Assembly (NCBI GenBank): GCA_017621195.1
Contig: JAGATO010000137.1
Span: 1 to 8,629, forward strand
DNA length: 8,629 nt
Direction: 5' to 3'
DNA from: Bacillota bacterium
GTDB taxonomy: Bacteria > Bacillota > Clostridia > Peptostreptococcales > Anaerovoracaceae
Below, in pieces: positions 5,413-8,629 of this stretch. The notes beneath the pieces were generated by a model. That model ran no database searches. It was not told the origin of the DNA and was given only the letters and a program-made list of their open reading frames with translations. The stretch's first letter is position 1, and the number at the start of each line of letters is the position of its first letter. A program made the translations under genes and the position numbers.

Positions 5413-6756
5413 ATGAGTCAGAGACCGGAACGGATTCCGCCGCATAACGACGAGGCGGAAAAATCCGTATTGGGCGCCATCTTTCTGGATAAGGAAGTGC
5501 TCTTCGACATTCTGGAGTTTCTCAAGCCGGAGGATTTCTACAGCGAAATGCATCAGGAGATCTACAAGGCGGTGGTGGAGCTTTACCGGAGAAATGAGCC
5601 GGTGGACATCCTGACGGTGTCCGAGGAGCTGAAGAGGAGAAAGACGCTGGAAATGGTCGGCGGGCGCGCATACATCGCCACGCTGTCCACCATCGTTCCC
5701 ACCACGAAGAACGCCGTTCAGTACGGAAAAATCATCGCGGAAAAAGCCGTGCTGCGCCGTCTGATCAACGCCGCGGCGGAGATCACGGAAAACAGCTATC
5801 AGGAAAAGACGGATTCGGAACGCATTCTGGATGAAGCGGAGAAGAAGATCTTTGAGATCGCTCAGACCCGTCAGACCAAGGACTACGAAATGCTGAAGGA
5901 CGTGCTGTGGGCCAACATTCAGCAGATCGACGCCGTGTCACAGAATCCCGATGGGCTGACCGGTATCACCACGGGCTTTGTGGATCTGGACAAGATGACC
6001 AACGGACTTCAAAAGTCCGATCTGATCATCATCGCTGCCCGTCCTGCCATGGGAAAGACGGCCTTCGTTTTGAACGTGGCTCAGCAGGCAGCCATTCAGG
6101 CCAATGCCAAGGTGCTGATCTTTTCCCTGGAAATGTCCAAGGAGCAGCTGGGACAACGTCTGCTGTCCATGGAATCCCGGGTGGAGATGCAGAAGATCAA
6201 GACCGGAAAGCTGGATCGGAAGGACTGGGAAAACATCAACGTAGCCCTGGACCGGCTGTCCAACGCCTCGATCTACATCGACGATACGCCCGGCATCTCC
6301 ATCATGGAGATCCGGAACAAATGCCGCCGCTTGAAGGCCGACAAAGGGTTGGATATGATCGTGGTTGACTACCTGCAGCTGATGGCCGGCGACGGTCGGT
6401 CCGAAAGCCGTCAGCAGGAGGTCAGCGTCATGTCCCGGTTTTTGAAGCTGCTTGCCAGAGAGATGGAATGTCCGGTTCTGGTACTGTCTCAGCTGTCCCG
6501 AGCGCCGGAGGCCAGAAACGACAAGCGGCCTATGCTGTCTGACCTGCGTGAATCCGGCTCCATCGAGCAGGATGCGGACATCGTCATGTTTCTGTATCGG
6601 GATGAGTATTACAATAAAGAAAACACGGAGAAACCCAATATTTGTGAAGTTATCATCGCCAAGCAGCGAAGCGGTTCCACCGGTACGGTGGAGTTGACTT
6701 GGCTGGGAAAATACACCAGGTTTGCCGACAAGGCCAGAGAGGCATCCGCCTTCTGA
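5413..6756 (+). CDS. dnaB: Replicative DNA helicase DnaB (called DnaC in B. subtilis)
   Basis: The 447-residue protein is the hexameric replicative helicase that unwinds DNA at the fork using ATP. The N-terminal helical domain (about 1-105) begins RIPPHNDEAEKSVLGAIFLD. The RecA-like motor domain (about 170-440) carries Walker A ARPAMGKT (Lys215, Thr216), Walker B VVDYLQLM (Asp319), the SDLRESGSIEQDADIVMFL motif and the KQRSGSTGTVELTW arginine-finger region. Length is normal and no intein interrupts the motifs. The stretch at about 398-410 (YYNKENTEKPNIC) is AT-rich in DNA and matches a variable loop. The ribosome binding site is modest (AAAGGAAA just before 5407). The DnaD-like gene downstream fits a link to helicase loading. 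Confidence 0.97.
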   Translation: MSQRPERIPPHNDEAEKSVLGAIFLDKEVLFDILEFLKPEDFYSEMHQEIYKAVVELYRRNEPVDILTVSEELKRRKTLEMVGGRAYIATLSTIVPTTKNAVQYGKIIAEKAVLRRLINAAAEITENSYQEKTDSERILDEAEKKIFEIAQTRQTKDYEMLKDVLWANIQQIDAVSQNPDGLTGITTGFVDLDKMTNGLQKSDLIIIAARPAMGKTAFVLNVAQQAAIQANAKVLIFSLEMSKEQLGQRLLSMESRVEMQKIKTGKLDRKDWENINVALDRLSNASIYIDDTPGISIMEIRNKCRRLKADKGLDMIVVDYLQLMAGDGRSESRQQEVSVMSRFLKLLAREMECPVLVLSQLSRAPEARNDKRPMLSDLRESGSIEQDADIVMFLYRDEYYNKENTEKPNICEVIIAKQRSGSTGTVELTWLGKYTRFADKAREASAF

Positions 6757-6780
6757 TCAGCCGGCGCGGAGGAGGTCGCT

Positions 6781-6984
6781 ATGGAAAAGATCAACGCCAG
6801 CATGTCAGTCAGTCAGGTATTAGATATGGATGACAACATCCATCAGGTATTTCTCAGAAATGGTTTCAACTGCGTCGGTTGCCCCGGCGCTACATCAGAG
6901 AGTTTGGAAGAGGCAGCCAAAGGGCATATGGTAGACCTGAAAAAGCTGTTGTCCGACTTGAATCAATATATCGAATCAAAATAG
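6781..6984 (+). CDS. Small CxxC protein of the DUF1858 / hybrid-cluster-associated redox disulfide type
   Basis: The 67-residue protein has the pattern of the DUF1858 family (also described as a hybrid-cluster-protein-associated redox disulfide domain). A short N-terminal helix-strand region with SMSVSQVLDMDDNIHQVFLRNGFNC is typical, followed by the conserved CVGCPGA motif with Cys31 and Cys34, then a helix with EEAAKGHMVDLKKLLSDLN. The two cysteines could form a redox-active disulfide or bind metal; no molecular function is proven for the family. It is probably cytosolic, having no signal or membrane segment. A very strong GGAGGAGGT ribosome binding site (6768-6776) suggests good translation. 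It lies 24 bases after dnaB and 48 before purA, so it is likely in the same operon. Confidence 0.85.
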   Translation: MEKINASMSVSQVLDMDDNIHQVFLRNGFNCVGCPGATSESLEEAAKGHMVDLKKLLSDLNQYIESK

Positions 6985-6986
6985 CG

Positions 6987-6999
6987 TGCGCACTGCGCA
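6987..6999. repeat. Two TGCGCA palindromes separated by one base
   Basis: TGCGCA occurs at 6987-6992 and again at 6994-6999, each hexamer being its own reverse complement. They lie in the short gap between the DUF1858-type gene and purA, before the purA ribosome binding site. They could be a protein site, could form a small hairpin, or could be chance. I recognise no known operator. Confidence 0.3.
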
Positions 7000-7032
7000 T
7001 GGCGAAGAAAAGACAACAAAGGAGTGACAAAA

Positions 7033-8316
7033 ATGCCAGCATTAGCAGTTGTAGGAACCCAGTGGGGCGACGAAGGAAAAGGTAAGATGATCGACTACCT
7101 GGCAAAGCAGGCCGACGTGGTCGTTCGCGCTGCCGGCGGAAACAATGCCGGTCATACGGTCGTCATGGGCGGAAAGAAATACGCCCTGAAGCTGATCCCG
7201 TCCGGCGTTCTGAATCCCCAGGCGCTGAACATCATCGGCAACGGTGTGGTCTTCGATGTGAAGGGATTCTTCGATGAAGTGGATCATCTGAAGGCCGACG
7301 GCCTTCCCATGGATAAGATCTACGTCAGCGACAGAGCCCATCTGGTTCTGCCGTATCACAAGGTTCTGGACGGCCTGTACGAGGCGGCCAGAGGTGCAGA
7401 GGACATCGGTACCACCAAGAAGGGCATCGGCCCCGCTTATATGGATAAAGTGGAGCGTAGTGGCCTGCGGGTCTGCGACATGAAGAATCCGGACCGCTTT
7501 GCGGAAAAGCTGGGTGCGCAGATCGACCGGAAGAACGAGCAGATCGTCAAGCTGTTCGGCGGCGAGCCCCTGGATAAGGAAGCCGTCATCGCCGAATACG
7601 TGGAACTGGCCAAGCGGCTTGAGCCTTACATCGCCGACACCGGCGTCATCGTATACGGAGTCATCAAGGCCGGAAAGAAAGTGCTGTTCGAGGGCGCCCA
7701 GGGAACGATGCTGGATATCGACCTGGGAACGTACCCATTCGTCACCAGCTCTCATCCTACCAGCGGCGGCTTCACCTCCGGCGCTGGCGTAGGTTCCAAC
7801 GTGATCAGCCAGGTTCTGGGCATCGTCAAGGCTTACACCACCCGCGTAGGTAAAGGTCCCTTCGTCACCGAACTGTTCGACGCTACCGGAGAACGGATTC
7901 GGGAAGTAGGTCACGAATACGGTACCGTCACCGGCCGGGCAAGACGCTGCGGCTGGCTGGACGCTGTGGTTCTGAAGTACGCTGCCAGAGTCAACGGCCT
8001 CACCGGCATCGCCCTGATGCTGCTGGACGTTTTGTCGGAATTCGAGACGCTGAAGATCTGCTACGCCTACGACCACAATGGCAAGATCATCGAGAACTTC
8101 CCCGCCGACCTGGATCTGGTGGCGGAGTGCAAGCCGGTCTACAAGGAACTGAAGGGATGGCAGTGCGATATCAGCGGCTGCCGCAGCTACGATGACCTTC
8201 CGGAAGAGGCGAAAAACTATATCAAGGAGATCGAAACGCTGACCGGCGTACCGGTGAAGAGCATTTCGGTAGGACCTGACCGGGATCAGACTATGATCCG
8301 TCAGGAGATTTTCTAA
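7033..8316 (+). CDS. purA: Adenylosuccinate synthetase
   Basis: The 427-residue enzyme joins IMP and aspartate using GTP to make adenylosuccinate, the first committed step to AMP. The P-loop-like GTQWGDEGKGK (residues 8-18, with Asp13) and NNAGHTV with His41 are the classic active-site elements. Later motifs include GTTKKGIGPAY, VGKGPFVTEL, TGRARRCGWLD and, near the end, SVGPDRDQTM. Length is standard. A GTG at 7024 is in frame, but it overlaps the AAAGGAG ribosome binding site (7018-7024); ATG 7033, 8 bases after that site, is the better start and gives the family's usual N-terminus. It is likely co-transcribed with dnaB and the CxxC gene, and the DnaD-like gene begins only 15 bases after its stop. 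I saw no purine operator upstream. Confidence 0.97.
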   Translation: MPALAVVGTQWGDEGKGKMIDYLAKQADVVVRAAGGNNAGHTVVMGGKKYALKLIPSGVLNPQALNIIGNGVVFDVKGFFDEVDHLKADGLPMDKIYVSDRAHLVLPYHKVLDGLYEAARGAEDIGTTKKGIGPAYMDKVERSGLRVCDMKNPDRFAEKLGAQIDRKNEQIVKLFGGEPLDKEAVIAEYVELAKRLEPYIADTGVIVYGVIKAGKKVLFEGAQGTMLDIDLGTYPFVTSSHPTSGGFTSGAGVGSNVISQVLGIVKAYTTRVGKGPFVTELFDATGERIREVGHEYGTVTGRARRCGWLDAVVLKYAARVNGLTGIALMLLDVLSEFETLKICYAYDHNGKIIENFPADLDLVAECKPVYKELKGWQCDISGCRSYDDLPEEAKNYIKEIETLTGVPVKSISVGPDRDQTMIRQEIF

Positions 8317-8331
8317 AGAAAGCGAGCATCC

Positions 8332-8629
8332 ATGGGATTTCAGAGACAGATAGCCAAAAACCATTATCTCCACGACACAAGAGTGGAAAATATGTTTATC
8401 AACGAGTACATGATCGACGCGCCGGGAGAGTACGTCAAGGTATTCCTCTACGGCCTCATGTACGCGGATCTGGGCATGCCTCTGGAAAACGATATGATCG
8501 CGCGGGAGCTTTCCATGGAGGAGGAAGAGGTCCTCATGGCATGGAGCTACTGGGAAAAGCAGGGGGTCGTCAGGAAGCATCTTGCCGACCCCAATGATAA
8601 ATTCCACTACGAGGTGGAATTTATCGACC
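8332..8629 (+). CDS. DnaD-like primosome / replication initiation protein, 5' part
   Basis: The first 99 residues are present; the gene runs off the right edge. The N-terminus (FQRQIAKNHYLHDTRVENMF, INEYM, APGEYVKVFLYGLMYAD) and a winged-helix-like region with IARELSMEEEEVLMAWSYWE and KQGVVRK match the N-terminal domain of Clostridia proteins that carry one or more DnaD domains. Proteins of this family act in replication restart and in helicase loading in Bacillota. The DnaD domain itself would lie beyond the window, so this is a family-level call. There is no strong ribosome binding site before ATG 8332, and the gap to purA is 15 bases, which suggests translational coupling or weak initiation. 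A perfect inverted repeat lies in codons 89-98. Confidence 0.8.
   Translation, partial: MGFQRQIAKNHYLHDTRVENMFINEYMIDAPGEYVKVFLYGLMYADLGMPLENDMIARELSMEEEEVLMAWSYWEKQGVVRKHLADPNDKFHYEVEFID
8596..8625. repeat. Perfect 12-bp inverted repeat inside the DnaD-like gene
   Basis: GATAAATTCCAC (8596-8607) is the exact reverse complement of GTGGAATTTATC (8614-8625), with a 6-base spacer. T8595 and G8626 could add a wobble pair in RNA. It lies wholly inside coding sequence and is not followed by a T-run within the window. Confidence 0.75.

Noticed and set aside
7024..7032. GTG start for purA at 7024
   Set aside because: The codon overlaps the ribosome binding site; ATG 7033 has correct spacing and the normal N-terminus.
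8283..8299. GGATCA/TGATCC inverted repeat near the purA stop codon
   Set aside because: It is only 6 bp, lies within conserved PurA codons (DRDQTMIR), and has no T-run after it.
7042..8607. A 521-codon open frame on the minus strand across purA and the DnaD-like gene
   Set aside because: It lies antisense to purA, whose motifs are complete. It has no recognisable domain or good ribosome binding site, and long antisense frames are expected from the codon bias here.

Overview
The window is a chromosomal housekeeping region of a moderately GC-rich member of the Bacillota, most likely class Clostridia. The gene order (rpsF-ssb-rpsR, a spacer gene, then gdpP-rplI-dnaB-purA) matches the arrangement known around rpsF-ssbA-rpsR and gdpP-rplI-dnaC-purA in Bacillus subtilis. 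Strong AGGAGG-type ribosome binding sites, consensus sigma-A promoters with extended -10 elements, and a DnaD-type primosome protein all fit. All genes run on the + strand. No rRNA, tRNA, CRISPR array, insertion sequence or prophage gene is visible, and no gene-free stretch exceeds 300 bases.

Region by region: bases 1-206 hold the 3' end of an RsmF-like 16S rRNA m5C methyltransferase. Bases 207-391 hold a promoter and a structured leader. The rpsF-ssb-rpsR operon (392-1462) follows and ends at a clear intrinsic terminator. Bases 1463-1598 form a hairpin-rich leader before a lipoprotein with a ComEC-like metallo-beta-lactamase domain and a C-terminal Cys/His-rich Ada-like tail (1599-2756). A second promoter and leader (2833-2945) precede a tightly packed operon: gdpP, rplI, dnaB, a small CxxC protein of the DUF1858 type, purA, and the 5' part of a DnaD-like gene cut by the right edge.

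Functionally the window combines translation (S6, S18, L9, rRNA methylation), replication (SSB, DnaB helicase, DnaD-like primosome factor), c-di-AMP breakdown (GdpP) and AMP synthesis (PurA). The exceptions to the housekeeping theme are the MBL lipoprotein, which sits where B. subtilis has yybS, and the small CxxC protein between dnaB and purA.

I found no convincing new multi-gene system. The best candidates for something undescribed are cis-acting RNA or DNA structures: a pair of mutually exclusive folds in the rpsF leader, one of which hides the Shine-Dalgarno sequence; two strong hairpins before the lipoprotein gene; a hairpin in the gdpP leader; and a perfect 12-bp inverted repeat inside the DnaD-like gene. 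All structures were worked out by hand and have no computed energies.
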